Of a stretch of DNA of 64,000 bases, positions 28,049-36,985 are shown in pieces (the first letter of the stretch is position 1; every line of letters starts with the position of its first letter). The notes under the pieces were generated by a model. That model saw only the letters and a program-made list of their open reading frames with translations, was not told the origin of the DNA and did no database searches. This stretch comes from Flavobacteriales bacterium (GTDB lineage Bacteria > Bacteroidota > Bacteroidia > Flavobacteriales_F > PHOS-HE28): NCBI GenBank assembly GCA_016712535.1, contig JADJQW010000003.1, forward strand, positions 389,001-453,000. The letters are read 5' to 3'. The position numbers were made by a program, and so were the translations under genes.

Positions 28049-31000
28049 CTATCGGGTGCTGGCACCGGTAGCGCGCGGTGCGGCGCGAGCGGCTTGCGCT
28101 CGTGCGGCCACCGCCCCATGCACAGCCTCTTGCACCTTGGTGCGGATGCCCAGCTCGACCAGCTTGTTGGTTGCGGCGCTGGGATGCACGCGATTGCTCA
28201 GGAAAACGTACACCACATGCTGCTCTGGATCCACCCAGGCCATGGTGCCGGTGAAGCCGGTGTGCCCGTAGCTGGCATAGCTCACGCACTCACAGGTGGG
28301 GCCGCCCTTGCCATTCTGCACGGGTTTGTCCCATCCCAATCCACGTCGGTTGCCGGTGCCGTTGGGCGCGCAGAACTGGCACTTGGTGAATTCGCTGACC
28401 ACCGCTTCGCTCAAGTAGCGCCTGCCGCCATAGCTGCCGCCGTTGGCGAGCATCTGCATCACCTTGGCCAGGTCGTTGGCACTGCCGAAAAGGCCCGCGT
28501 GCCCGGCTACGCCGCCCTTGATCGCCGCTCCGGGATCGTGCACATCGCCCCAGACCATGCGCTGGCGGAAGATCTTGTCATCCTCCGTGGGGGCGATCCG
28601 CGCCTTCGCGAAGCGTTCGTGCGGACGGTAAGTGAGCGTGGTGGCGCCCAATGGCCGATAGAACTGCTCCTGCACGTAACGGTCGAGCGTGGTTCCTGTG
28701 ATGCGCTCGATCATCTCTTGCAGAAGGTAGTAGCCCATGTCGCTGTACACGTACTCACCCCTCTTCTCGAGCGGTGCGTCGAGCACCCAGTGCAGGAGAC
28801 TGTCGCGGTATGCATTGCGGATGTACAGCCCTTCGGCCAGGCGCACTCCATGCGTTGCGCTCGCCGTGTCGCTCGCCACGCCCGGCTTGAACCTCCCGTC
28901 CTTCATGAGCTTGTTCTGGAAGGGCAGGAAGGGCTTGAGCCCTGCTTGGTGCGTGAGGATGTCGCGCAGCTTCATGCGCGCATGCCCTGGGGAATCGCCC
29001 TCGATCTCGGTGAGATAGTGCCCGACGGACTGGTCCAGGTCAACGCGGCCTTCATCCACCAGCTTCATGAGCGCGAGCGTGGTGCTGGCCACTTTGGTGA
29101 TGCTAGCAAGGTCGTAGAGGTCGTTGGTGCGCGTGCTCTGCCTGGCATCGTACGTGGGGTGCCCGTACGCCTTGTTCCAGATCACATCGCCATCAACGGC
29201 CACGAGCACCTGAGCCCCGGGGTATGCCTTGGCAGCGATCCCATCCTGCACGATTCGATCGATGTCGGCGAGTTCGGAAGAGCGCAGGCCCAGCGCCTCG
29301 GGCGGCGCATAGCCCATGCGACCGATCGGCGAAAGGGATCGGCCATCTCCGCACTGGTAGAAGGAGCTCGCCGTGACGGGCAGCTTGCCTGTGGCGCCGA
29401 TCGCGCCGAAGATGGCCTGCGCGGCCAGGTCCTGGGTGTCGTCGTTCTCTTCATACGCCACCACGACGCTGGCCAGATGCTGCGCGCCATAGGCCCGCGT
29501 GAGGCGGTATGGGTTGGCGAACAGCGTGAGCACGGTGGGCTTGCGCGCAGCGATCTCGCGCACGATGTCCATGGCGGTTTCGGGGATCCCGAAGTCGCTC
29601 TTCACGCGCCACGAGGTGCGGTGGATGCTCACGATCACCTGGTCGCAGCCTTCGAGCGAACGGAGCAGGGCCATCAGGCTGTCTTTCTTCAAGGCCTTGT
29701 CGCAGCGCAGCAGCTTGACGTCGGCATAGCGCGCGAGCGATTGCTGGAAAGCGTTGTTCAGCGAATCTCCGATCACCACGGACGCGATTCGGTGCTTGTT
29801 GAGGTCGCGCAAGGGGAGCAATTGCTTGTGGTCGGCCAGCACGGTGATTGAGCTGGCGTAGAGATCCCGGCGCAGCGCTTCGGCCTGCTTGGTGTTCAGG
29901 TCGCTCGCGATCCCCTCGACTTTCACGTGCGTCTCCTGATCAAGCCCCGCCCAATGCTTGGCGCGCAGCAGCTTCAGGCATTTGTGGTCGATGACCAGCG
30001 GGTCGAGCTCCTTGTCATCGATGGCCTTGCGGATGCGCGCGATGGCCTTGACGGGATCCTGGGGGAATAGCAGAACGTCGTTGCCTGCGAGCAGGGCGCG
30101 CAATTCGATCTCGCCGGGCTTGTCGGCGTTGGCCACGCCTTTCATGTTGAGCGCGTCGGTGAAGACGAGGCCTTGGAAGCCGAGTTCCCGCGCCAGAAGG
30201 TCGTTCACGATGGGGCGGCTCAAGGTGCTGGGCTGTCCCTTCATGCTGTCCAGGGCGGGCACCTCGAGGTGGGCCACCATCATGGCGCTCAGTCCTTCTT
30301 CGACAAGTCGCTGGAAGGGGTACAGCTCGAGTGAGTCGAGGCGCGTGCGGCTATGCGCGATCAGCGGCAGGGTATGGTGGCTGTCGCTATCCGCATCGCC
30401 GTGGCCGGGGAAGTGCTTCGCCGTGGCGATCACGCCGCCTTCCTGCAGCCCGCGCATGTAGGCGATGCCCTTGCGCGCCACGTTCTCGCGGTCCTCGCCG
30501 AAGCTGCGGTCGTTGATGACTGGGTTCGCCGGGTTGTTGTTCACGTCGACCACCGGGCTGAAGCTCACGTGCACGCCGAGCCTGCGCATCTGCCGCGCGA
30601 TCTCATTGCCCATCTCGGTGATCAGCGATTCATCCTGAACGGCGCCCAAGGCCATCTGGTGCGGGAACTTCATGGTGCTGTCCAAGCGCATGCCCAAGCC
30701 CCATTCGAGGTCCATGCCGATGAGGATGGGCGTCTTCGCCGCGGCCTGATAGCGGTTGGTGAGCTTGGCCTGGCGCCCGGGCCCGCCTTGGAAGAAGATG
30801 AGCCCGCCGATGTTCCGCTCATGGATCATCGCCTCGATTTCCGATTCATGCTTCGCGTCCTTGTTGCTGTACGCGGCCACCATCATGAGCTGCGCGATGC
30901 GCTCGTCGAGGCTCAGGGTGCTCAGCACGCTATCGGCCCAAAGAGCTGATTGCTTCAGGAAAGGCGGCTGGCCGTGATGCCGAGGATTCTCATCCGCGCG

Positions 31001-31078
31001 CACCGGCTGTGGGCGCGCGCTGCTGAGGCTCAGCAAGGCGGTGGCGGCGACAAGGACAAGGATGAAGGTGCGTCTCAT
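28049..31078 (-). CDS. GH3 beta-N-acetylhexosaminidase-like / serine hydrolase fusion
   Basis: 1009 residues with a signal peptide. Residues ~45-390 form a glycoside hydrolase family 3 domain with KHFPGHGD at 221-228 (NagZ-type) and FTDALNM, whose Asp is the usual nucleophile. Residues ~390-590 resemble the GH3 C-terminal domain. About 610-970 is a class C beta-lactamase-like serine hydrolase with SITK (SxxK) and YSDMGYY (YxN-like). This two-enzyme fusion is known in Bacteroidota and suggests combined cleavage of amino-sugar glycans and esters or peptides, perhaps in cell-wall recycling. TAGCTTCG at 31089-31096 is a likely promoter. Confidence 0.88.
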   Translation of the reverse strand: MRRTFILVLVAATALLSLSSARPQPVRADENPRHHGQPPFLKQSALWADSVLSTLSLDERIAQLMMVAAYSNKDAKHESEIEAMIHERNIGGLIFFQGGPGRQAKLTNRYQAAAKTPILIGMDLEWGLGMRLDSTMKFPHQMALGAVQDESLITEMGNEIARQMRRLGVHVSFSPVVDVNNNPANPVINDRSFGEDRENVARKGIAYMRGLQEGGVIATAKHFPGHGDADSDSHHTLPLIAHSRTRLDSLELYPFQRLVEEGLSAMMVAHLEVPALDSMKGQPSTLSRPIVNDLLARELGFQGLVFTDALNMKGVANADKPGEIELRALLAGNDVLLFPQDPVKAIARIRKAIDDKELDPLVIDHKCLKLLRAKHWAGLDQETHVKVEGIASDLNTKQAEALRRDLYASSITVLADHKQLLPLRDLNKHRIASVVIGDSLNNAFQQSLARYADVKLLRCDKALKKDSLMALLRSLEGCDQVIVSIHRTSWRVKSDFGIPETAMDIVREIAARKPTVLTLFANPYRLTRAYGAQHLASVVVAYEENDDTQDLAAQAIFGAIGATGKLPVTASSFYQCGDGRSLSPIGRMGYAPPEALGLRSSELADIDRIVQDGIAAKAYPGAQVLVAVDGDVIWNKAYGHPTYDARQSTRTNDLYDLASITKVASTTLALMKLVDEGRVDLDQSVGHYLTEIEGDSPGHARMKLRDILTHQAGLKPFLPFQNKLMKDGRFKPGVASDTASATHGVRLAEGLYIRNAYRDSLLHWVLDAPLEKRGEYVYSDMGYYLLQEMIERITGTTLDRYVQEQFYRPLGATTLTYRPHERFAKARIAPTEDDKIFRQRMVWGDVHDPGAAIKGGVAGHAGLFGSANDLAKVMQMLANGGSYGGRRYLSEAVVSEFTKCQFCAPNGTGNRRGLGWDKPVQNGKGGPTCECVSYASYGHTGFTGTMAWVDPEQHVVYVFLSNRVHPSAATNKLVELGIRTKVQEAVHGAVAARAQAARAAPRATGASTR

Positions 31079-31273
31079 GCGATTCGCGCGAAGCTACCGG
31101 AGCGCGTTGCGGGCACTCGGGCAGCTACCGCGCCACTTTTGAACACGCGGCATGTGGCGGTGTTATTGCCATGGCGGGCATGCCCCGGCCGATTGATGCC
31201 CGAGCCGGCGTCGCCCTGAATCGCGAAGGGCCCCTTTCGGAGCCCAACGCTTGGTCTTGGTTCAAGGGTACGG
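31079..31273. other. Intergenic region downstream of dnaA
   Basis: 195 bases between the dnaA stop and the next gene. It holds a small GC-rich hairpin (GAAGGGCCCCTTTC around 31229-31242) that might end dnaA transcription, without a T-run. No DnaA-box cluster was seen. Confidence 0.3.
31089..31096 (-). promoter_or_regulatory. -7 promoter box of the GH3-hydrolase gene
   Basis: TAGCTTCG on the minus strand, 10 bases upstream of the ATG, the same box seen in front of smpB and the tricorn-like gene. Confidence 0.45.
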
Positions 31274-32704
31274 TCAGTGCAGGCTCAGCTTCTTCTCGAG
31301 GTCCTCGAGGTATCCGCGGAACTGCTTGTCGGTCTCGGAGAGGTTGTTCACGGTGCGGCACGCGTGCAGCACGGTCGCGTGGTCCTTGCCGCCGCAGTGC
31401 GCGCCGATGTTGGCCAGCGAGCTCTTGGTCATCTTCTTCGCGAAGTACATGGCGATCTGCCGCGCCTGCACCACCTCGCGCTTGCGGGTCTTGCTCTTGA
31501 GCAGCTCGATCGGCAGGTCGAAGTAATCGCAAACCACTTTCTGGATGTAGTCGATGCTCACCTCACGCGCCGTGTTCTTCACGAACTTGTCGATCATCTG
31601 CTTGGCGAGATCGAGCGTCACGGCCTTCTTGTTCAACGAGCTCTGCGCGATCAGGCTGATCATGGCGCCTTCCAGTTCGCGGATGTTGGTGGTGATGCTG
31701 TAGGCGAGGTACTCCACCACTTCCTTCGGCAGGTCGATGCCCTCGGCATACATCTTCTTCTCCAGGATGGCGATGCGCGTCTCGAGCCCGGGCGTCTGCA
31801 GGTCAGCGCTCAGGCCCCACTTGAAGCGCGAGAGGAGCCGCTGCTACATGCCGGCCATCTCCACGGGCGCCTTGTCGCTGGTGATCACCAGCTGCTTGCC
31901 GCTCTGGTGCAGCGCGTTGAAGACATGGAAGAACACGTCCTGGGTCTTCTCCTTGCCCGCAAGGAACTGCACATCATCGATGATGAGCACGTCCATCATC
32001 TGGTAGAACTGCGTGAAGTCGCCGACGGTGTTGTTCTTCACCGCTTCGATGAACTGATGCGTGAACTTCTCCGCCGGGACGTACAGGATGGTCTTGTCGG
32101 GATGGTGCTTCTTGATCTCGATGCCGATGGCATGCGCGAGGTGGGTCTTGCCGAGGCCGACACCGCCATAGATCAGCAACGGGTTGAATGCGGTGCCTCC
32201 GGGCTTCTGTGCCACGGCGTATCCTGCACTGCGTGCCAACCGGTTGCAGTCTCCCTCGATGAAGTTGTCGAAGGAGTAATTGGCGTTGAGATGGCTCTCG
32301 ACCTTGATCTTCCTCAGGCCAGGGATCACGAACGGGTTCTTGATCGGGCTGTTGGCCACATCGATCGGCAGGGCAACCGCCGGGTTCTTCGTTTCACGCG
32401 CATTGCTCGTCGGCATCTTCACCGTGTACGGATGCGCGCTCTGGAATCCGTTCTCCATGATGATGGAGTACTCCAAGCGGCCATCGGCGCCGAGCTCTTT
32501 GCGGATGATCTTCTTGAGGAGCCCGATGTAATGCTCCTCCAACCACTCATAGAAGAACTGCGAAGGCACCTGGATCGTCAGGACATTGTCCGAGAGCTTC
32601 ATGGCCTTGATCGGTTCGAACCAGGTCTTGAAGCTCTGCGGGGTCACATTGTCCCTGATCACCGCCAGGCACCGTTCCCAGGTCTTCTCGGGATCCTTCT
32701 TCAT
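31274..32704 (-). CDS. dnaA: Chromosomal replication initiator DnaA, interrupted by an in-frame TAG
   Basis: Two segments in one frame total 477 codons, the usual DnaA length. The first (286 residues) has domain I (EKTWERCLAVIRDN), the AAA+ Walker A GGVGLGKTHLA and Walker B LIIDDVQF. It stops at TAG 31844-31846 (codon 287), just before QRLLSRFKWGLSAD, the arginine-finger region. The second runs through the AAA+ lid to domain IV with CGGKDHATVLHACRTV, which binds DnaA boxes. A single base (CAG or GAG to TAG) restores the gene. As DnaA is essential, a sequencing or assembly error is the simplest explanation, but readthrough or a second copy elsewhere cannot be excluded. Confidence 0.9.
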
Positions 32705-33091
32705 GGATGGGGCGTCGGATGTTTAGGGGTTGTAGGATTCGTCTCGGCTTGCTCCGCGATGGTGATCGGTGATGGTCAGTGCATCGTGGGAAGGGGGGCA
32801 AATATGTACCGAAGAAAGTGAAAAAAAAACGTGGGCTTCAAGTTGGAGCGATGGAAAAATCCCTTTGCTGCGTGACCTGAATTCGCGTATCGTATCACCG
32901 CTGCCGGTCCGCGTTCGCTGAAGCTCCGTGCGCTGCGCGGCGCAGAGCGGATCACGCCCGTGCGCAACGGAGCAGCGCGGGATGCATCCGCTGTTTCGCG
33001 CATCGATCACGGGCATGCGGTGAAGGTAGCGTTGCGGATGTCCTGCGCGCAACATCGGGGATCATCGCCGCGCGCAGCTAAACTTGCGCGC
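32705..33091. other. Intergenic region upstream of dnaA
   Basis: 387 bases between divergent dnaA and the thioesterase. It contains a run of 9 A at about 32820-32828, flanked by an AT-rich stretch, and on the minus strand a CATATTTG (-7-like) box near 32800. No DnaA-box cluster (TTATCCACA-type) and no AT-rich 13-mer repeats were found, so an origin is not supported. Confidence 0.4.
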
Positions 33092-34363
33092 ATGTACACC
33101 CATGAGACGCGCGTGCGAGTGCGCTATGCCGAGACGGATCAGATGGGGCAGATGTACTATGGCCGTTATGCCGAACTGTTCGAGGTGGGGCGGGTGGAGG
33201 CGCTTCGCAGCATCGGCTTCCCATACAGGCGGATCGAGGAGAACGGACTGCTGCTGCCCGTGCGCGACCTGAGCATCAGGTACCATCGTCCGGTGCGTTA
33301 TGATGACGAGGTCACGGTGCGCACATCGATCACCTCGATGCCCGCCGCGCGCATCCATTTCCGCTACGAGCTCCGCCACGCGGGCGATGCGCTGCTCACC
33401 GAAGGCGAGACCACCTTGGTGTTCGTGGACAGAAGCACGAAGAGGCCGTGCGCCGCTCCGCTCGATCTTGTTGCTGCGCTGAGGCCGTACTTCGATTGAG
33501 CCGGCGGCCATCCGCTGCGCGGCGAGTATCAAGCCCATCGCGATCACGGCCAGGGCGATGCCAGCGGCCTGAATGCGACGGGGCCTGTCGCCGAAGAGCA
33601 CGATGCCCAGCGCCGTGCTGAACAGGATCACGCCGATATTGAGCAAGGGGAAGACGCTGCTCGATGCCAGGCCGCTCCTCGAGAGCGTCGATACCAGGAA
33701 GTACAGGCTCGCGTAGTTCATGCTGCCGAGGATGAGGCCGCCAATGATCGCTTTGGGCTGGAGCAGCGAGCTCATCTCGCTGCGCGCGATCAGCGCGATG
33801 ATGCCGATAGCGCCCGCCACCGCGAAGACGAGCGTGGGGAAGAGCGGTTCGGTCTCCTGCGTGAGCAACTGCCGTTGAACGGCGTTGATCGTGATGTCGA
33901 TGGCGGCGTTGCCCAGGAACAGCATCGCAGGCAGAAGCCATTCGCCGCGCGCTCCGGGAGCACCGCGGGCATACGACGCTACGGGCACGGCCACAAGAGC
34001 GAGGCCGATGCCGGCCCATCCGAGCGGTGCGGGCCGCTCTCCGAAGAAGGCCACGGCGAACAGGACCGTGAGCACGAGGCTCATCTTGCTCGCCACCGAA
34101 GTGGCCGCCACGCCGGCGCGCAGAGCGCTTTGCGCAGTGAGGTAGAAGAGCGCGATGAACAGCGCGCCGAGGAAGGTCGCCGGTGGGATCAGCACAGTGG
34201 GAAGACCGATGGCCCATGGCTTGGTGATGGCTGCTCCCCATGCGCAGGCCGTGAAGTAGTTGATCACGATGGCCGGCAGCAACGGCACTTCGCGCTTGCC
34301 GAACACCTTGAAGCAGATCAGCAGCAGCGCCATCCAGAGCGCGGTGATCGTCACCAGTGCCAT
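33062..34363 (-). CDS. EamA/DMT-family transporter with an abnormal C-terminal extension
   Basis: The first ~290 residues form ten hydrophobic helices of an EamA-type drug/metabolite transporter (ALVTITALWMALLLICFKVF ... IQAAGIALAVIAMGLILAAQ), which exports metabolites. It overlaps the ribD stop by 13 bases. The frame does not stop after the last helix (about 33500) but runs ~145 residues further, antisense through the whole thioesterase gene, with a His/Arg-rich composition unlike a real protein. Either the normal stop was lost or a frameshift lies near 33500. The transporter domain (33500-34363) is certain; the tail is not. Confidence 0.75.
   Translation of the reverse strand: MALVTITALWMALLLICFKVFGKREVPLLPAIVINYFTACAWGAAITKPWAIGLPTVLIPPATFLGALFIALFYLTAQSALRAGVAATSVASKMSLVLTVLFAVAFFGERPAPLGWAGIGLALVAVPVASYARGAPGARGEWLLPAMLFLGNAAIDITINAVQRQLLTQETEPLFPTLVFAVAGAIGIIALIARSEMSSLLQPKAIIGGLILGSMNYASLYFLVSTLSRSGLASSSVFPLLNIGVILFSTALGIVLFGDRPRRIQAAGIALAVIAMGLILAAQRMAAGSIEVRPQRSNKIERSGARPLRASVHEHQGGLAFGEQRIARVAELVAEMDARGGHRGDRCAHRDLVIITHRTMVPDAQVAHGQQQSVLLDPPVWEADAAKRLHPPHLEQFGITAIVHLPHLIRLGIAHSHARLMGVHARKFSCARR
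33079..33086 (+). promoter_or_regulatory. -7-like box of the thioesterase gene
   Basis: TAAACTTG, five bases before the ATG at 33092. It differs from TAnnTTTG by one base and sits at the same spacing as the boxes before prmC and the S41-like gene. Confidence 0.45.
33092..33499 (+). CDS. Acyl-CoA thioesterase (YbgC/4HBT family)
   Basis: 135 residues, a single hotdog domain. VRYAETDQMGQMYYGRYAELFEVGR shows the catalytic Asp and YYGRYxE pattern when read as YAETDQMGQMYYGR and YAELFE. LSIRYHRPVRYDDEV is the typical central strand. It hydrolyses acyl-CoA or acyl-ACP; substrate unknown. The ATG at 33092 is preceded by a -7-like box. The whole gene lies antisense to the extended transporter frame. 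Confidence 0.9.
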   Translation: MYTHETRVRVRYAETDQMGQMYYGRYAELFEVGRVEALRSIGFPYRRIEENGLLLPVRDLSIRYHRPVRYDDEVTVRTSITSMPAARIHFRYELRHAGDALLTEGETTLVFVDRSTKRPCAAPLDLVAALRPYFD

Positions 34364-35424
34364 GTTTCGGAAGGCAGCGCTTGCTGCGATTCATTGATGA
34401 AAAGGCCGATCCGGTCCGGTCCGTGATCGAGTGAGCGCATGGCCTGACCGGTGAGCCGAGGAGCGCGGTTCCCGTTGCCGATGGTCCGTGAGCCAGTGAT
34501 CACGCGCGCTTCATCCCACAAGCCGGAAGCGATGAAGCGGGCGTGCAGCTCGGCACCGCCTTCCACCAGCACTGATCGCACGGCTCGCTGGTGCAGCTCC
34601 GAAAGGACTCGTTGAAGCGGGTCCTCCGACGCACTGATGATGGCCTGCTCCGCATTCACGCCACGGCGTTCTTGCCCGGTCAGCAGCAATGTGGGGTGCA
34701 GGCCGTCGAACACGCGCGACCCTTCCGGGATGCGGTTGCTCCGATCGATCACCACGCGAAGCGGCGAACGGCCTTGCACGTGACGGGCATCCAGTCGCGG
34801 GTCATCATTCACCACGGTGCGGCTGCCCACCAGGATCGCTTGCTCCTCGGCGCGCCATCGGTGCACGAGCACATCGGTCTCCGCTGAGGAGATGCGCTGC
34901 ACGGCACGTTCGGCGCGAGGGTGCTGATCGATGAAGCCATCTGGGCTCTGCGCCCACTTCAGGATGATGTAAGGCCTGCCCTTCACCATGGAGGTGATGA
35001 ACCGCCGGTTCAACCAGCGCGCTTCTTCCGCCAGGATGCCATCAAGGACTCCGGTGCCTGCGGCGATCAACCGAGCGACGCCTTTTCCATTCACTTCCGC
35101 GAAAGGGTCGAGATGCGCGATCACCACGCGCTTCACCCCACGTGCGATCAATAGGTCGGCGCAGGGCGGCGTGCGCCCGTGGTGCGCGCAAGGCTCGAGG
35201 TTCACGTACATCACCGCATCGGGAGGCACTTCGCTGCTGCCGCAGGATCCGAGGCAGGCCCGCTCCGCGTGAGCCGTGCCCGGCGACTTGTGCCATCCTT
35301 CAGCGAGCACCCGGCCTTCATGCACCAGCACAGCGCCCACCATCGGGTTGGGCGCGGCGCTGTCCGCTCCCAGCCGCGCCAATTGCAGGCAGCGGCGCAT
35401 CCAATGCTCGTGCGTTCCCGTCAA
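34351..35424 (-). CDS. ribD: Bifunctional riboflavin biosynthesis protein RibD (deaminase/reductase)
   Basis: 357 residues. The N-terminal cytidine-deaminase-like domain has PNPMVGAVLV, HAE at 52-54 and PCAHHGRTPPC with Zn ligands Cys79 and Cys88. The C-terminal reductase domain has LKWAQSPDGFID and SVLVEGGAELHARF. It performs the deamination and side-chain reduction steps of riboflavin synthesis after GTP cyclohydrolase II. It is divergent from prmC, and it overlaps the transporter start by 13 bases. Confidence 0.96.
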   Translation of the reverse strand: MTGTHEHWMRRCLQLARLGADSAAPNPMVGAVLVHEGRVLAEGWHKSPGTAHAERACLGSCGSSEVPPDAVMYVNLEPCAHHGRTPPCADLLIARGVKRVVIAHLDPFAEVNGKGVARLIAAGTGVLDGILAEEARWLNRRFITSMVKGRPYIILKWAQSPDGFIDQHPRAERAVQRISSAETDVLVHRWRAEEQAILVGSRTVVNDDPRLDARHVQGRSPLRVVIDRSNRIPEGSRVFDGLHPTLLLTGQERRGVNAEQAIISASEDPLQRVLSELHQRAVRSVLVEGGAELHARFIASGLWDEARVITGSRTIGNGNRAPRLTGQAMRSLDHGPDRIGLFINESQQALPSETWHW

Positions 35425-35470
35425 AGCGGCGCAAAGGTGGATGATCCGTTCCGAGGCCCTGCCGCCCCTC

Positions 35471-35478
35471 TACTTTTG
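35471..35478 (+). promoter_or_regulatory. -7 promoter box of prmC
   Basis: TACTTTTG, an exact match to TAnnTTTG, five bases before the prmC ATG; this implies a leaderless or near-leaderless transcript. No convincing -33 TTG was found at the expected distance. Confidence 0.6.
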
Positions 35479-35483
35479 GCGCC

Positions 35484-36347
35484 ATGGGCATCCGCAGCAG
35501 CAGCAATCGCGTGGGTTCCGTGCTCGATCAGTACCGGGAGCAGCTCTCACCGCTTTATGAAGCGGGCGAGGTGAGGGCCATCGCGCGCGCCGTGTTCCAC
35601 GAGAAGCTCGGTTGGGATGCCGCGCAGCTCGAATCACGCAAGCTCGAATCGCTGCACGAATCGGATCTGCTGAAGGTGTACCTGCCGCTCAAGCGGCTTC
35701 GCGCGGGTGAGCCCTTGCAGCACATCCTGGGCAAAGTGCGCTTCCATGGACTCGAGATCAGCGTCACGCCCGATGTGCTCATCCCCCGGCCCGAGACCGA
35801 GGAGTTGGTTGAGCTGATCGCGCACGACGGCTTCAGCCCGACCGGCATCGCTGATGTCGGAACGGGCAGCGGCTGCATCGCGCTCGCGCTGAAGCAGCGG
35901 TTCCCTGCGGCACGGATCATCGGAATCGACGTGAGCGTGGCCGCCCTTGCCGTGGCCCGCTCGAATGGCGAATCACTCGGCCTCGATGTGGCCTGGCAGT
36001 TGGACGATGCCCTCAGCGAAGGCTTCGAGTTGCCGGGCGGCCTTGATCTGGTGGTGAGCAATCCGCCCTACATCCCGCTGGAAGAGGCGGGTTCGCTCCT
36101 CGCACGCGTGCGCGCGCGCGAGCCTTATATAGCCCTGTTCGCGCCAGAAGGCGATCCTCTTGCCTTCTACCGGGCCATCGGGCACTCTGCAGCGCGTGCG
36201 CTGCGCAACGGCGGCCGACTCTGGTTCGAGGCGCATTACCGGCACGCGGCCTTGGCCGCTTCGGCGCTCCGCTCGATCGGATTCAGCCAAGTGGATGCGC
36301 TGAGCGACATGAGCGGCAACGAACGCTTCATCCGATGCGTGCGTTAG
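35484..36347 (+). CDS. prmC: Release factor glutamine methyltransferase PrmC
   Basis: 287 residues. The N-terminal helical domain precedes LIPRPETEEL (99-108). The SAM-binding motif is DVGTGSGCIALAL (from residue 124), and NPPYIP (193-198) is the catalytic motif that methylates the Gln of the GGQ loop in release factors RF1 and RF2. The gene opens a run of four tightly packed genes ending with DUF6913, and overlaps the next gene by 13 bases. Confidence 0.96.
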   Translation: MGIRSSSNRVGSVLDQYREQLSPLYEAGEVRAIARAVFHEKLGWDAAQLESRKLESLHESDLLKVYLPLKRLRAGEPLQHILGKVRFHGLEISVTPDVLIPRPETEELVELIAHDGFSPTGIADVGTGSGCIALALKQRFPAARIIGIDVSVAALAVARSNGESLGLDVAWQLDDALSEGFELPGGLDLVVSNPPYIPLEEAGSLLARVRAREPYIALFAPEGDPLAFYRAIGHSAARALRNGGRLWFEAHYRHAALAASALRSIGFSQVDALSDMSGNERFIRCVR

Positions 36348-36985
36348 GGCTCGTCCTGTTCGTTCTTCTATTGGCCATGGCTGAGGGCGCACGGGCACAG
36401 CAGCCTGCCCCGGCCAAGACGAAGGCGGCATTCCGCGTGACTTTCAATTTCGATTACAGGAACACCAATGTGAATGCCGAGCAGGTGCGCTTCTACGGAC
36501 TCCGGATCGGCGCTCAGCGCGGCAAGGACCTGCTCGGCATCGGCTTCTATGGACTTGGCGACGATTACGTGCAGTCAGCCGTCCCCATCGAAGGCGTCGG
36601 TGTCCGGGAGCACCACACCGATTTCGATTTCGTGGCTTTGAGCTACGAGCGCTTGCTGGTTGATTCGCGCCGTTGGCAGGTCGGTGTGCCGGTCTCGGTC
36701 GGCTTGGGCAATTACCGCCGCTCATACCTCGGCACGGACAACCGCCTCGTGCCGTATGCCGTGAATGAATTGGTACCCATAGAGGCCACACTGCACGCTG
36801 ACTACAGCATTCTCCGCTGGCTATTCATCGGTGCGGGCGCGGGCTACCGGCATGTGCTCGCTGCCGACCGTTCGGCCACGGTCATGCTGAGCGATTGGAC
36901 GTGGTACGGCAAGGTCGGCCTACGTTTGGGCGTTCTCGTGAAAGGCATCTTCAAGCGAAAGGAGAAGGGGAATGGACCGGAATAG
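36335..36985 (+). CDS. Predicted outer-membrane beta-barrel protein
   Basis: 216 residues with a signal peptide (LGLVLFVLLLAMAEGARAQ). Alternating strands with aromatic residues follow (FRVTFNFDYRN, VRFYGLRIG, LGIGFYGLGDDY, SWRWQ-like DSRRWQVGVPVSVGLG, LFIGAGAGYRHVL), consistent with a small outer-membrane barrel. It overlaps prmC by 13 and ligA by 14 bases, so it is co-expressed with both. No family is recognised and no function can be inferred. Confidence 0.7.
   Translation: MRALGLVLFVLLLAMAEGARAQQPAPAKTKAAFRVTFNFDYRNTNVNAEQVRFYGLRIGAQRGKDLLGIGFYGLGDDYVQSAVPIEGVGVREHHTDFDFVALSYERLLVDSRRWQVGVPVSVGLGNYRRSYLGTDNRLVPYAVNELVPIEATLHADYSILRWLFIGAGAGYRHVLAADRSATVMLSDWTWYGKVGLRLGVLVKGIFKRKEKGNGPE

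Noticed and set aside
32705..33091. Possible oriC beside dnaA
   Set aside because: No cluster of TTATCCACA-type boxes or AT-rich unwinding element was found; only one weak match (GGTGGATAA near 25405) elsewhere.
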